Part shown: positions 17,015 to 25,657 of the stretch, one piece after another
Layout of the letters: every line of letters starts with the position of its first letter
How positions within the stretch are numbered: position 1 is the first letter of the stretch
Assembly: GCA_029863605.1 (NCBI GenBank)
Contig: JAOTVB010000011.1
Coordinates: 62,001-126,000 of the forward strand
Direction: 5' to 3'
DNA length: 64,000 nucleotides
Origin: Myxococcales bacterium
GTDB lineage: Bacteria; Myxococcota_A; Polyangia; Polyangiales; Houyiibacteriaceae
Position numbers and translations under genes: made by a program
Notes under the pieces: generated by a model
Databases searched by the model: none
Told to the model about the DNA's origin: nothing
The model's input: only the letters and a program-made list of their open reading frames with translations

Positions 17015-18520
17015 GTGGAGGTATTCGAGCAAATCTGGGAGCAAATCGGCGCATATAAGGGCTACGTGCTGCCCGTTCTGATTCTTTTCGTCGGCTGGGT
17101 GTTGTCGCACGTTCTCGGCTGGGCGGTGACCAGTCTCATCAGGCGCACCGGGGCAGACAAACGCATCTCGGATCTCCTTGCGCGAGAGGATGAGGCACTC
17201 GAGCTCAACCTCGCCAAGACCGCGGGGACGACCGCGTATTGGATCGGTCTCCTGATCACCTTGGTGGCCGTTCTTCATTACGTGCAGCTCGGAGGCGTGG
17301 CAGAGCCCCTCAACGAGCTCGTTGGTAAGGTTCTTGGCTACCTGCCCAACGCGGCCGGCGCTGCGATCATCATGGTCGCGGCATGGATCGTCGCTCGAAT
17401 TCTCCGTTACCTCGTCGTCACCGCACTCAGCAAAACGACACTCGACGAAACGATCAACAAGGAGCTTCGTGAGGCCGAGATGCCCGAGCGTACAGCTCCG
17501 TCGAAGACCTTCGGCGATGCGGTCTACTGGCTGGTGTTTCTTCTGTTTCTTCCGGCCGCGCTCGGTGCCTTGAAGCTCGAGGGCCTGCTCGAGCCGGTCG
17601 AGGTGATGTTTGCCAAGATTCTGGGGTTCCTTCCCAACTTGCTAGCAGCCGTAGCGATCTTCCTGATCGGTTGGTTCGTCGCAAAGCTCGTTCAACGGAT
17701 CGTGGCCAACTTGACGTCGGCGGCTGGCATCGATCGCCTGAGCGACCGCGTCGGCGTCCAAAAGGCGCTCGGAAAGAACAGGCTCAGCGACCTTCTCGGT
17801 GTGGTCGTACACATTCTGATCATCATCCCAGTCGCGATCATGGCGCTCGATGCGCTGGGGGTCGAGGCGGTGACGAGACCCGCGAGTCAGATGCTGGCGG
17901 CTTTGCTGAACGCCCTGCCCGCCGTATTCGGCGCCGGCGTAGTCCTGGTGATCTCGTATTTCATCGGCCGCGTCTTGGCGGAGTTGGTGACCAACCTTCT
18001 CGATAGCGCGGGCTTCGACAACATCCTGGTCAAGCTCGGCATCGCTCAGGCCGGCGCCGAGGAAGCAAAACGCAAGCCCTCAGCGGTTGGGGGCGACATC
18101 GTCATGATCGCGATCATGCTATTCGCCTTCATCGAAGCGGCTGGCCTTCTCGGCTTCACGAGCCTCGCAGACCTCACGGCCGAGCTCTTGGTTCTCGGCG
18201 GACGCATTCTGTTGGGCTTGGCGATCTTCGCGCTCGGCCTCTACCTCAGCAAGGCAGCTGCCAATGCCATCGAGGGGACGCAGATCCAGCAGAACCGTCT
18301 TATTGCGGTCATCGCCCGGGTCGCGATTTTGATCCTAGCCGGTGCGATGGGCCTTCGACAGTTTGGGCTCGCAAACGAGATCATCACCACCGGGTTCGCC
18401 GTGACTCTAGGCGCGCTTGGCGTGACGTTTGCGTTGGCCTTCGGGCTCGGAGGCCGCGAAGCCGCCGCCGAACAGGTCCGCGAATGGCGGAACAAGCTCA
18501 AATCCGACCGAGAAAGATAG
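17015..18520 (+). CDS. Membrane protein with conserved TM-helix repeats (mechanosensitive-channel-like)
   Basis: A 501-residue polytopic protein with GTG start, well spaced behind AGAGGGAGGA. About ten to twelve helices include repeated copies of a conserved TM helix: LGYLPNAAGAAIIMVAAWIVARIL, LGFLPNLLAAVAIFLIGWFVAKLV, LNALPAVFGAGVVLVISYFIGRVL and a degenerate fourth. This tandem arrangement is the 'conserved TM helix' family related to small mechanosensitive channels (CmpX-like); the end of the protein (TLGALGVTFALAFGLGGREAAAE) resembles the MscS pore-lining helix. It probably forms an osmotic-release or ion pore in the inner membrane. The alkylsulfatase gene follows after 12 bases, so the two are likely co-transcribed. 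Confidence 0.85.
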   Translation: MEVFEQIWEQIGAYKGYVLPVLILFVGWVLSHVLGWAVTSLIRRTGADKRISDLLAREDEALELNLAKTAGTTAYWIGLLITLVAVLHYVQLGGVAEPLNELVGKVLGYLPNAAGAAIIMVAAWIVARILRYLVVTALSKTTLDETINKELREAEMPERTAPSKTFGDAVYWLVFLLFLPAALGALKLEGLLEPVEVMFAKILGFLPNLLAAVAIFLIGWFVAKLVQRIVANLTSAAGIDRLSDRVGVQKALGKNRLSDLLGVVVHILIIIPVAIMALDALGVEAVTRPASQMLAALLNALPAVFGAGVVLVISYFIGRVLAELVTNLLDSAGFDNILVKLGIAQAGAEEAKRKPSAVGGDIVMIAIMLFAFIEAAGLLGFTSLADLTAELLVLGGRILLGLAIFALGLYLSKAAANAIEGTQIQQNRLIAVIARVAILILAGAMGLRQFGLANEIITTGFAVTLGALGVTFALAFGLGGREAAAEQVREWRNKLKSDRER

Positions 18521-18532
18521 GAGAGTAGTAAG

Positions 18533-20530
18533 ATGCCCCCTTTGATCACGATTGCGATCGGCGTCGCCGTCGTGCTCGGCGCGTGTGCGGAGAAGAAGCA
18601 GGCTCCTACCTACGAGGGCGGGGATCTTCCGCCGGACGTCGCGGGCAATACGTCGCCGAGCGCGACCACCGCCGCGCTCAACGCTGCGGTGGCCGAGAAT
18701 CTGCCGTTGTCGGACCAACAGGACTTCGAAGATGCGAAGCGGGGACTGATCGCGAGCGATCCGGAGCTGCGCGTTTCCACCGCCGAGGGCACACAGATCT
18801 GGAACATGCCTGGGTACGATTTCATCAATGGTGATGTGCCGGTCAGCGTGAACCCGAGCCTTTGGCGGCAGGAACGGCTCAACGACATCCACGGCTTGTT
18901 CGAGGTGACCAACGGAGTGTATCAGCTTCGTGGCTACGACCTCGCCAACATGTCGCTGATCGAAGGAAAGACAGGTTGGATCGTCGTCGATCCGCTCACG
19001 GCCAAGGAGACCGGAGCAAAAGCGATGGCCTTCGCGCGCGAGCAATTGGGCGAAAGGCCCGTGTCTGCCGTGATCTACACCCACAGCCACGTGGATCACT
19101 TTGGGGGGGTGCTTGGTGTGATCTCCCCCGAAGAGGTCGAGGAGCGGAGCGTGCCAATCATTGCGCCCGAGTTCTTCCTCGAGGAGGCGACCAGCGAGAA
19201 CGTCATCGCCGGCGTGGCGATGGCAAGGCGGTCGCTCTTCATGTTCGGACCGCGCCTGCCTCGTGGCGAGCGCGGCCACGTGGGCTCCGGCCTGGGAAAG
19301 GAACCGGCGTACGGCACGTTCGGGCTGCTCCCCCCGAGCAAGATCGTCACGAAGACAGGAACGGAAATGACGATCGATGGGGTGAACTTCATCTTTCAGA
19401 ACGCACCCGGCTCGGAGGCTCCTGCGGAGCTGACGTTCTATCTGCCCGACTCGAAGACGTTCTGTGGCGCCGAAGTGGTGTCGCACACCATGCACAATCT
19501 CTACACGCTCCGCGGAGCAAAAGTCCGCGACGCGGTCAAGTGGAGCGGCTACATCGACGAGGTCATCGAGATGTTCCCTGATGTCGAGGTCTACTTTGGC
19601 AGCCACCATTGGCCAATTTGGGGCAATGACCGCGTCATCGACTTCTTGGAAAAGCAGCGCGATACGTACAAGTACATCAACGACCAGACCTTGCGGTTGG
19701 CGCTGCACGGCGCCACGCCGCGCGAAATCGCCGAGGAGCTCGAGCTTCCCGAATCACTGAAAGCCTCGTTTGCCAATCGCGGCTACTACGGAACGCTGAA
19801 GCACAACGCCAAGGCGGTGTACCAGCGCTACTTTGGCTGGTACGACGGCAACCCCGCCAACCTCGATCCGCTCCCGCCCGCGGAGGCTGGCGCGAAGTAC
19901 GTCGAGCTCGCGGGGGGCGCGGCTAACCTGTTGGAAAAGGCGCAGGCGGCGTACGACAAAGGCGAATACCGATGGGTTGCCGAGGTCGTCAACCACCTCG
20001 TGTTTGCAGACCCCAACAACCAAGATGCGCGCGACCTGCTCGCTCAAACGTATGATCAGCTCGGGTACCAGGCTGAGTCGGGGCCCTGGCGTGACGTCTA
20101 CCTGACGGGCGCGTTCGAGCTTCGCCATGGCGGCCCAACAGAGGGGATCGACCTGGCCGCCTCCATGGACATGATCAAGTACGCGCCCTTGGAGAGCTTT
20201 CTCACCGCCATGGCCTCCCGGCTCAACGCCCCGAAGGCCAAAGGCAAGGACATGATCGTGAACCTCATCTTCACCGATCTCGGCGAGACCTATGTCCTCG
20301 AGCTGAAGAACTCGGTATTGCGCCACTACAAACGCGACCCCCACCCCGACGCGAACGTCTCGATGAAGATCACGCACGAGCTATATCTGAAAATGCTCAC
20401 GGGACAGGCAGGTCTCAAAGACACCTTGTTCTCCGACGACTTGGACATCGACGGAAGCCGGCTCGACCTGGTTTCCTTCTTTCGCTTGATCGACAAGCCG
20501 ACGGGCACGTTCAACATCGTCACGCCGTGA
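18533..20530 (+). CDS. Alkyl sulfatase (metallo-beta-lactamase fold) with SCP2 domain
   Basis: A 665-residue lipoprotein-like enzyme (lipobox VLGAC, Cys18) of the SdsA1/BDS1 linear primary alkylsulfatase family. The N-terminal metallo-beta-lactamase domain carries the zinc site T-H-S-H-V-D-H-F-G-G (His184, His186, Asp188, His189), later AEVVSHTMHNLYTLRG and GSHHWPIWG. A helical dimerisation region follows (about 400-540), and a C-terminal SCP2-like lipid-binding domain (about 545-660, ending TGTFNIVTP). Family members hydrolyse primary alkyl sulfates such as SDS to alcohol and sulfate in the periplasm. AGGAGAG overlaps the stop of the preceding channel-like gene, a tight operon arrangement. 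Confidence 0.92.
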   Translation: MPPLITIAIGVAVVLGACAEKKQAPTYEGGDLPPDVAGNTSPSATTAALNAAVAENLPLSDQQDFEDAKRGLIASDPELRVSTAEGTQIWNMPGYDFINGDVPVSVNPSLWRQERLNDIHGLFEVTNGVYQLRGYDLANMSLIEGKTGWIVVDPLTAKETGAKAMAFAREQLGERPVSAVIYTHSHVDHFGGVLGVISPEEVEERSVPIIAPEFFLEEATSENVIAGVAMARRSLFMFGPRLPRGERGHVGSGLGKEPAYGTFGLLPPSKIVTKTGTEMTIDGVNFIFQNAPGSEAPAELTFYLPDSKTFCGAEVVSHTMHNLYTLRGAKVRDAVKWSGYIDEVIEMFPDVEVYFGSHHWPIWGNDRVIDFLEKQRDTYKYINDQTLRLALHGATPREIAEELELPESLKASFANRGYYGTLKHNAKAVYQRYFGWYDGNPANLDPLPPAEAGAKYVELAGGAANLLEKAQAAYDKGEYRWVAEVVNHLVFADPNNQDARDLLAQTYDQLGYQAESGPWRDVYLTGAFELRHGGPTEGIDLAASMDMIKYAPLESFLTAMASRLNAPKAKGKDMIVNLIFTDLGETYVLELKNSVLRHYKRDPHPDANVSMKITHELYLKMLTGQAGLKDTLFSDDLDIDGSRLDLVSFFRLIDKPTGTFNIVTP

Positions 20531-20544
20531 TCGGGTCAGTCCGC

Positions 20545-20561
20545 GCGCGCATCGAGCGCGC
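20545..20561. terminator. Weak hairpin between convergent genes
   Basis: GCGCGC (20545-20550), loop ATCGA, GCGCGC (20556-20561), in the 31 bases between the alkylsulfatase stop and the diiron oxidase stop. There is no poly-T run, so its role as a terminator is uncertain. Confidence 0.3.
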
Positions 20562-21296
20562 TTACGCGAAACGGGGTCTTTGCAACCGGGCGATGCTTTC
20601 CTCTTTGTGGTGACGCTCGTCCAGCCCGATTTGACGGAGCACATCGGCCAGGGACGCATGTGATCCGTAATCCGATTCGAAGATGCTTTCCCAAGGTTCG
20701 TCCTCTAACTCGGGATGCTCGCGAACGAACTCCATGTATTCGTGCTCGGCGTGGTCTTCGAAATCTGCGTTGAGCCGATAGCTGAGCCCGGGTCGGATCA
20801 CGTAAAGCAACCAGCTGATGTGATAGTAGAAGAACGCGAGAAGCTGCGGAAAGATCCGGTACCGAAGGAAGCCCTCCCGGATGCCTTTCCGCTGCACGAG
20901 CTCTTCCAAGATGAGCAGATGCCACTGTTCGTTGTCTTGTTGATGGCGTGCCTCTTGTACGAACTCGAAGATCCTCCGCGCGAAATCCGGGGCTCCATGC
21001 TTGTGGGTCAATGCAATGTAGGCCACGTGCTCCCATGCTTGATAGGGCACCCGCGCGACCACCTCGAGCACTTTGAACTTCGACAGTGTGCGCTTGCGTC
21101 CATAGACCAGGTCCATCGTCAAAAAGAGCAGACGCGCCAGGACGCCGTAAGGACGACGGGCCTCCGCCAACGTCTCTCTCTGTGCTTCGCTCAAGGCTGG
21201 GTGCTTGTTCGTGATCGGTGACACCAACGGCATAGGAATGTATCCGGACCTTAGAGTCGATCGTTCGTCAAAGTAAGAGGCACTCGCGATCCGCAT
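20562..21296 (-). CDS. Alternative-oxidase-like diiron protein
   Basis: A 244-residue protein of the alternative oxidase family (AOX), membrane-bound diiron ubiquinol oxidases. The four-helix-bundle ligands are recognisable: Glu78 (KVLEVVARVP), Glu123-x-x-His126 (DNEQWHL), Glu180 region (FEDHAEHEY) and Glu227-x-x-His230 (LDERHH). The leading RLLFLTMDLVYGRKRT and ILEELVQRKG also match AOX-like proteins. AOX passes electrons from ubiquinol to oxygen without pumping protons. Plastid-terminal-oxidase-like or unrelated diiron roles are possible. The protein is shorter than plant AOX and lacks a targeting region, as expected in bacteria. It lies alone, convergent with the alkylsulfatase gene. Confidence 0.8.
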   Translation of the reverse strand: MRIASASYFDERSTLRSGYIPMPLVSPITNKHPALSEAQRETLAEARRPYGVLARLLFLTMDLVYGRKRTLSKFKVLEVVARVPYQAWEHVAYIALTHKHGAPDFARRIFEFVQEARHQQDNEQWHLLILEELVQRKGIREGFLRYRIFPQLLAFFYYHISWLLYVIRPGLSYRLNADFEDHAEHEYMEFVREHPELEDEPWESIFESDYGSHASLADVLRQIGLDERHHKEESIARLQRPRFA

Positions 21297-21355
21297 GGGT
21301 TAACGCGAGGCGCTGTCCTTCTAAACACGATGAATCTCGGGTAAGAAGCGTAGCG

Positions 21356-22204
21356 ATGTCCGTCGACGCTCTGATACGCCCGCTGACCGTGATCACGGTT
21401 TTTGGCTTGGTGCTGGGGGTGGGGCTCCGGGTCAATTTCAGCGAAATCGTCGCGGCAACCCGGAACCCCGGGATGGTCGCGCGTTCGCTCTTGGCAAACT
21501 TCGTGATCGCCCCACTCGCGATCCTCGGCATCGCGCTGGTCTTCGAGCTCCCGACTGACGTCTCGATCGGCATGATGCTGATGGCAGCGGCCCCTTTCGC
21601 ACCGATGGCGCCTGCGTTCGTCGGCATCGGCAAAGGCGACGTGCGCGTCGCAGCAGGCCACATGGTGATCTATTGCGTTTTGGCGGTCTTTTTGACGCCA
21701 CCGCTCTGCCGATTGCTCTTCACGATGTTGCCCGGAGCTGGCGAAGTGGAGTTCGACGTCGCAGCGATCATCCTTTCCCTGGTCATCACCGTGTTTGCGC
21801 CATTGGCTATAGGGCTCGCGATTCACGAGTTTGCACCCAAGGTCGCGGCACGGTTGTTGCGGCCGGTGAACGTGAGCTCCCTGGTCATCCTGGTCGTGGC
21901 GGTCGTGCTCATCCTCTCCGATCAGTACGAGGAGCTGTCCGCGCTTGGCGTTATCGTATTTTCAGCCATGATCCTGAGCACCGAGATTCCGTTGGCCGTC
22001 GGTTATGCCCTTGGCGGTCCGGGCACGGATACTCGGCGCGCGATCGGGATGGGCACCGGCGTCCGAAACCTAGGGATCGGCCTCCTGATCGCCACCGACA
22101 GCTTTGCTGGCACTCCTGTCGTCCTTGCGGTGTTGGCCTACTCGCTGGTACTCATTCTGCTTGGGCTGGCGCACGCCGCGTACTGGAGTCGCCGCGCCCC
22201 GTAG
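21356..22204 (+). CDS. Bile acid:sodium symporter (BASS) family transporter
   Basis: A 282-residue integral membrane protein with about nine to ten helices and the BASS pattern: LIRPLTVITVFGLVLGVGLRVNF, LANFVIAPLAI, AAAPFAPMAPAFVGIGKGD and GTGVRNLGIGLLIATDSF, where the last corresponds to the Na-binding crossover region. BASS proteins import organic anions or keto acids with sodium; bacterial substrates range from pyruvate to pantothenate, so none is assigned. It starts 59 bases from the divergent AOX-like gene and converges on the NmrA-like gene with 11 bases between stops. Confidence 0.85.
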   Translation: MSVDALIRPLTVITVFGLVLGVGLRVNFSEIVAATRNPGMVARSLLANFVIAPLAILGIALVFELPTDVSIGMMLMAAAPFAPMAPAFVGIGKGDVRVAAGHMVIYCVLAVFLTPPLCRLLFTMLPGAGEVEFDVAAIILSLVITVFAPLAIGLAIHEFAPKVAARLLRPVNVSSLVILVVAVVLILSDQYEELSALGVIVFSAMILSTEIPLAVGYALGGPGTDTRRAIGMGTGVRNLGIGLLIATDSFAGTPVVLAVLAYSLVLILLGLAHAAYWSRRAP

Positions 22205-22215
22205 TAGATGCGGCC

Positions 22216-23091
22216 TTACCGTCTTTTCGCCGCCTGCCGTTCGCACCATTGACGGAGCGTCGTAGTGGGCATGCCGAGGATCCGGTGCGATTCACTTGGG
22301 TCGCCAAAGTCATCGCCAATCGTGTCGTAGAACGCCATGCGGCCGACATCGGCAAAGAGCTGCCGGTCGAACGAGAGGGCCGCAATGGTTTTCATCAGCC
22401 ACACAGGCATGAAGCGGAGCTTGAGCTCGGGTCGGGCGATCTCGATGTAGATGCGCATCGCGTCGCCCTTGCCATACCCTTCCGGCCCGACCACGAAGAA
22501 GGTCTTGTTTGCCGCCTCGGGGAGCTCGTACGCGCGAGCGACTAGCTTCGCGTAGTCATCGGCGGCGACCCAACGAACGGGGTGGGCCTGCGTGCCGATG
22601 ATGATCGCGTTCTTACCGCGGATGAATAGCTCGAGCGACTCCATCAACCAGGTTACGCGGAAGATCGAATAGGGCACACCGCTTTGCTGGATCGCTTTTT
22701 CGGCGAGCGACTTCGCCTTGGTCGCTGGATCTTCCCAGTGCTCTCCTGCAACCGGTGCGCCCGACAGATAGGTGAGTCGCTCTACATTCGACTGAGCAGC
22801 CAGGTCGGCGATCCGCTTGGTTCCGAGGTGCTCCACCCGATCGAAGTCCTCCGCGCGTGGGCCACCCATCAGATTCACGTGCACGCCACTGCAACCCTCG
22901 AGCGCGCGACGAAGAGAGTCCGCATCTTCGACATCGCCTTGTACATACTCGAACCGGTCACCGAGCTTGGCCCGCGTCCGCTCGGGATTGCGCGAAAGGA
23001 TGCGAACTTGATGACCTTCGGCGGCGAGCCGACGGGCGACGGGCTCACCGAGCATGCCGCTGCCGCCTACAACCAAAGTCGTGCTGCCCAT
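22216..23091 (-). CDS. NAD(P)-binding NmrA-like oxidoreductase
   Basis: A 291-residue atypical short-chain dehydrogenase. The chosen Met at 23091 opens onto TTLVVGGSGMLGEPVARRLAAEGH, a GxxGxxG dinucleotide-binding loop (residues 8-14), followed by RILSRNPERTRAKLGDRFEYVQGDVED, typical of NmrA/atypical SDR proteins. There is a Ser-Gly segment (TYLSGAPV) but no clear YxxxK. This family includes NADP-sensing regulators and quinone or isoflavone reductases; the substrate is unknown. It is cytoplasmic. The C-terminal GMPTTTLRQWCERQ resembles the end of NAD(P)H-binding protein families. Confidence 0.8.
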   Translation of the reverse strand: MGSTTLVVGGSGMLGEPVARRLAAEGHQVRILSRNPERTRAKLGDRFEYVQGDVEDADSLRRALEGCSGVHVNLMGGPRAEDFDRVEHLGTKRIADLAAQSNVERLTYLSGAPVAGEHWEDPATKAKSLAEKAIQQSGVPYSIFRVTWLMESLELFIRGKNAIIIGTQAHPVRWVAADDYAKLVARAYELPEAANKTFFVVGPEGYGKGDAMRIYIEIARPELKLRFMPVWLMKTIAALSFDRQLFADVGRMAFYDTIGDDFGDPSESHRILGMPTTTLRQWCERQAAKRR

Positions 23092-23192
23092 CGCGGAACT
23101 CTGCGTGAAGCTGGCGGTCTGGCGCAAATCCTTTTTTCAGGACGAGTGTTCGCGCTCGGTGCTGCCGATAGGCTAAGAGCCCCAGCTCCTCG

Positions 23193-24398
23193 TCAACGAT
23201 GCTGCTGAGCATCGAGCTCGTGAAGAGCCAACCAACGAGCGATGTCGCCTCGGTGAAGCAGGCCCACTATCATGTTCCCCTCCATGACGGGCAGGGGGTC
23301 GCTTTCTGACTCGGCCAACGCACGAAGCGCGTCGCGGCCGCCGACGTCGGGACGCAGATGCTCATCGATCGGGCTCATTATGTCGCGCACGGTTCGTGTG
23401 GCGCGCTCGCCCTCGTTGGTAGCACGGGCGTCCTCGAAGGTGATGAGGCCGACCGTCTTGCTGTCCTCGACCACGGGCCAGGCCGCTTGACCACTGCGAA
23501 GCAAGAGCTCGTTCACGAACGCCTCCAATGTTAGGTCGGGATGAACGACCTCGAAATGCGTTCGCATCAGGTTACCGACGATGAGCTCGTCGAATGCCTG
23601 CTGGATGAGTAGTTGCGCGTAGCTGTTGCGGGCGGCGTTGTTGAGGAACCAACCGATCAAGAGCAACCAGATGCCCTGGACGAACGAGCCTCCGAACGAT
23701 TGGAGCACACCAAAGGCCATGAGCGTCCAAGCAAAGACCCGGCCCATGTTCGATGCCCACAAGGTGGCGTTCTGCAGATCACCGGAAATGCCCCATAGGA
23801 TGGCGCGGAGCACGCGCCCGCCGTCCAGCGGAAAGCCCGGGACCAGGTTGAAGAAGGCCAACATCAAATTGATGGGGCCCAACCAGAGAAACAGCGTTGC
23901 GGTTGGCCCCAGATTCGCCATCGCTGCCTCGGGATCTGTGAAAACGCCCCCAGCGAAATCCCCGCCAGCCAAGGCGGCTCCAAGCCAGGTGAAGGCAAAG
24001 CCGAGAAGTGCGCTCATCGCCGGACCGACGATCGCGATCAGAAGCTCGGTTGCTGGCGTGTCCGGCTCCCGCTCTAGCTCGGATACGCCACCAAACACGA
24101 AGAGCGTGATCCGTGGCACCGGGATCCCGCGAAGCTTGGCAACGACGGAGTGCGAGAGCTCATGGGCGAGCAGAGACGCAAAGAACAAGAGGCCGGCGGC
24201 CAGGGCCGTGCTCCAGTTTAGCGCCGGTCCCCAGGTGGGATGCCATCGAGGGAACAGCCCGGCTCCCAGGCTGTAGACGACGAGCGCAAAGACGATGAGC
24301 ACACTGAAGTCGAGCCGAATTTCAATTCCAAAGAGTCGCCCGAGGGACATCCCCCCCCGGGTTGGCCGTCGCTTCGATCGGCGGATGTCTTGGCTCAT
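23193..24398 (-). CDS. Site-2-type zinc metalloprotease (M50) with CBS domains
   Basis: A 401-residue polytopic intramembrane metalloprotease. Helices start at about residue 31. The zinc site is HELSH (His79, Glu80, His83) in LLAHELSHSVVAKLRG. The downstream NLVPGFPLDGGRVLRAIL has the conserved LDGGRxL with the third ligand Asp. C-terminal residues about 265-400 form a pair of CBS domains (VVEDSKTVGLITFEDARA, LPVMEGNMIVGLLHRGDIARWL). M50 proteases cleave transmembrane substrates; the CBS pair suggests nucleotide sensing. The ATG at 24398 follows the stop of the gene upstream by 4 bases, so the two are translationally close. Confidence 0.92.
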   Translation of the reverse strand: MSQDIRRSKRRPTRGGMSLGRLFGIEIRLDFSVLIVFALVVYSLGAGLFPRWHPTWGPALNWSTALAAGLLFFASLLAHELSHSVVAKLRGIPVPRITLFVFGGVSELEREPDTPATELLIAIVGPAMSALLGFAFTWLGAALAGGDFAGGVFTDPEAAMANLGPTATLFLWLGPINLMLAFFNLVPGFPLDGGRVLRAILWGISGDLQNATLWASNMGRVFAWTLMAFGVLQSFGGSFVQGIWLLLIGWFLNNAARNSYAQLLIQQAFDELIVGNLMRTHFEVVHPDLTLEAFVNELLLRSGQAAWPVVEDSKTVGLITFEDARATNEGERATRTVRDIMSPIDEHLRPDVGGRDALRALAESESDPLPVMEGNMIVGLLHRGDIARWLALHELDAQQHR

Positions 24399-24402
24399 GG
24401 CA

Positions 24403-25593
24403 TCACCCACGCAGGACCAGAAAAGCGGCGGGAACGAGGCTGGTAGCCAGCATTACTTCGTTGATGTCGCGGTGCTCCGACCAGGTGCGAATCTCTCGAT
24501 GCTCCGGATCGAGCCAGAAGGACGTGATCTTGGAACCGAGGGTAACGTAAGGCGTCAATGCTTCGATCCGCTCCTGTACTTCTGCGCTACGCGAGAACTG
24601 CCGATGCTGTGTTTCGGTTTCCTTTTTGATCACCTCGACAGCGGAAAGCCCGATAGCGAGGCCGAGCTCCCGAAAAGCCAGGCGTCGGGAGGCTGGAAGT
24701 CTCGAGTCGTTCTCCCGTGCATAGTGCGAAAGACCCTGAAGGGCCGCGACAAGCAAGGCCTCCAGTAGATCCCCCCCTGCAGATGCTCCGAGACGCATCA
24801 GCTGCGCAACGCGTGACGCATCGCTCAGGAGGCCGCCCAGGCCCAAGGGGTCCGCCGTCGCCCAGTCGCGACCCTCGATCATGGCCGCAAAGCTCGCCAC
24901 CGCCTCTTTCAAGCTCGGCTCGGTAGGTTTGCTCGATGACGAGGACTTCGTCGTTTGGAGCTGTACGCAGGTAATGAAACCATCCAGCGGATCGTGGTGC
25001 CCCATGGACGGGACGAGCGGGCGCGAAAGATCGGTGCTCATTTTCCAGACCATCCGTCGACCGCTTCGATCCGTACGGGTGAAGGCGTCGTGGGCTACCT
25101 CCGCTAGCTCCCGCGCCCAGAGGTTTAAGTGCGGTTGCTGTGTCCACCGGGACACCTGGTCCAGTGCATGCATCCACTTGGTCAAGTAATGGAAGTACTG
25201 GCCGTCCCGGCGCCACTCCAGTTGTTCGTCAAAGGGCTCGGCGACCCCTCGCTCGGGGAGTGCCTTGCCGATTCGCAACCCGCCTCGAGTCGGATGAGTC
25301 TCACCTTCCTGCTGACTGAGCCCGCTGATCCATCCGGTTCGTGAATCATCGGCGCGATAGGTTCCAAGCACGTGATGCACCTGGTCGACCAGTCGTAGCG
25401 CGAGATTCGTATAGTGCTCTTCGCCCGTCACCTGCGCCAGTCCGAGGAAGTTGCAGACCGCGAAGGCGTCGGTCCATAGGTAGCGCTGTTTTGGGAGGTC
25501 GGAGGTGAGCCCCGTACGCTCTGCGAAGCGCATCATCATCTCGCTGGCCTCCTCGGCGGCTCTCGGCGTCGCAAGCATCGGGGTCGCAATCAT
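24403..25593 (-). CDS. Conserved protein of unknown function, helical and Trp-rich
   Basis: A 396-residue protein from the Met at 25593, chosen because upstream the frame turns Ser/Thr/Arg-rich and overlaps the divergent gene. I do not recognise the family. It has aromatic helical blocks (QRYLWTDAFAVCNFLGLAQ, EHYTNLALRLVDQVHHVLG, GQYFHYLTKWMHALDQVS) that resemble the packing of six-hairpin (alpha/alpha)6 proteins such as unsaturated-glycoside hydrolases, but no catalytic motif is evident. There is no signal peptide. It is immediately upstream of the M50 protease (4 bases), and divergent from the saccharopine-dehydrogenase-like gene with 64 bases between starts. Confidence 0.7.
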   Translation of the reverse strand: MIATPMLATPRAAEEASEMMMRFAERTGLTSDLPKQRYLWTDAFAVCNFLGLAQVTGEEHYTNLALRLVDQVHHVLGTYRADDSRTGWISGLSQQEGETHPTRGGLRIGKALPERGVAEPFDEQLEWRRDGQYFHYLTKWMHALDQVSRWTQQPHLNLWARELAEVAHDAFTRTDRSGRRMVWKMSTDLSRPLVPSMGHHDPLDGFITCVQLQTTKSSSSSKPTEPSLKEAVASFAAMIEGRDWATADPLGLGGLLSDASRVAQLMRLGASAGGDLLEALLVAALQGLSHYARENDSRLPASRRLAFRELGLAIGLSAVEVIKKETETQHRQFSRSAEVQERIEALTPYVTLGSKITSFWLDPEHREIRTWSEHRDINEVMLATSLVPAAFLVLRG

Positions 25594-25657
25594 GATGTGG
25601 CTGCAGACCGCGTTCAAGCGCCTGGCGCTCGCGTGCGAGCTGTGGGAACGTCCGGTC

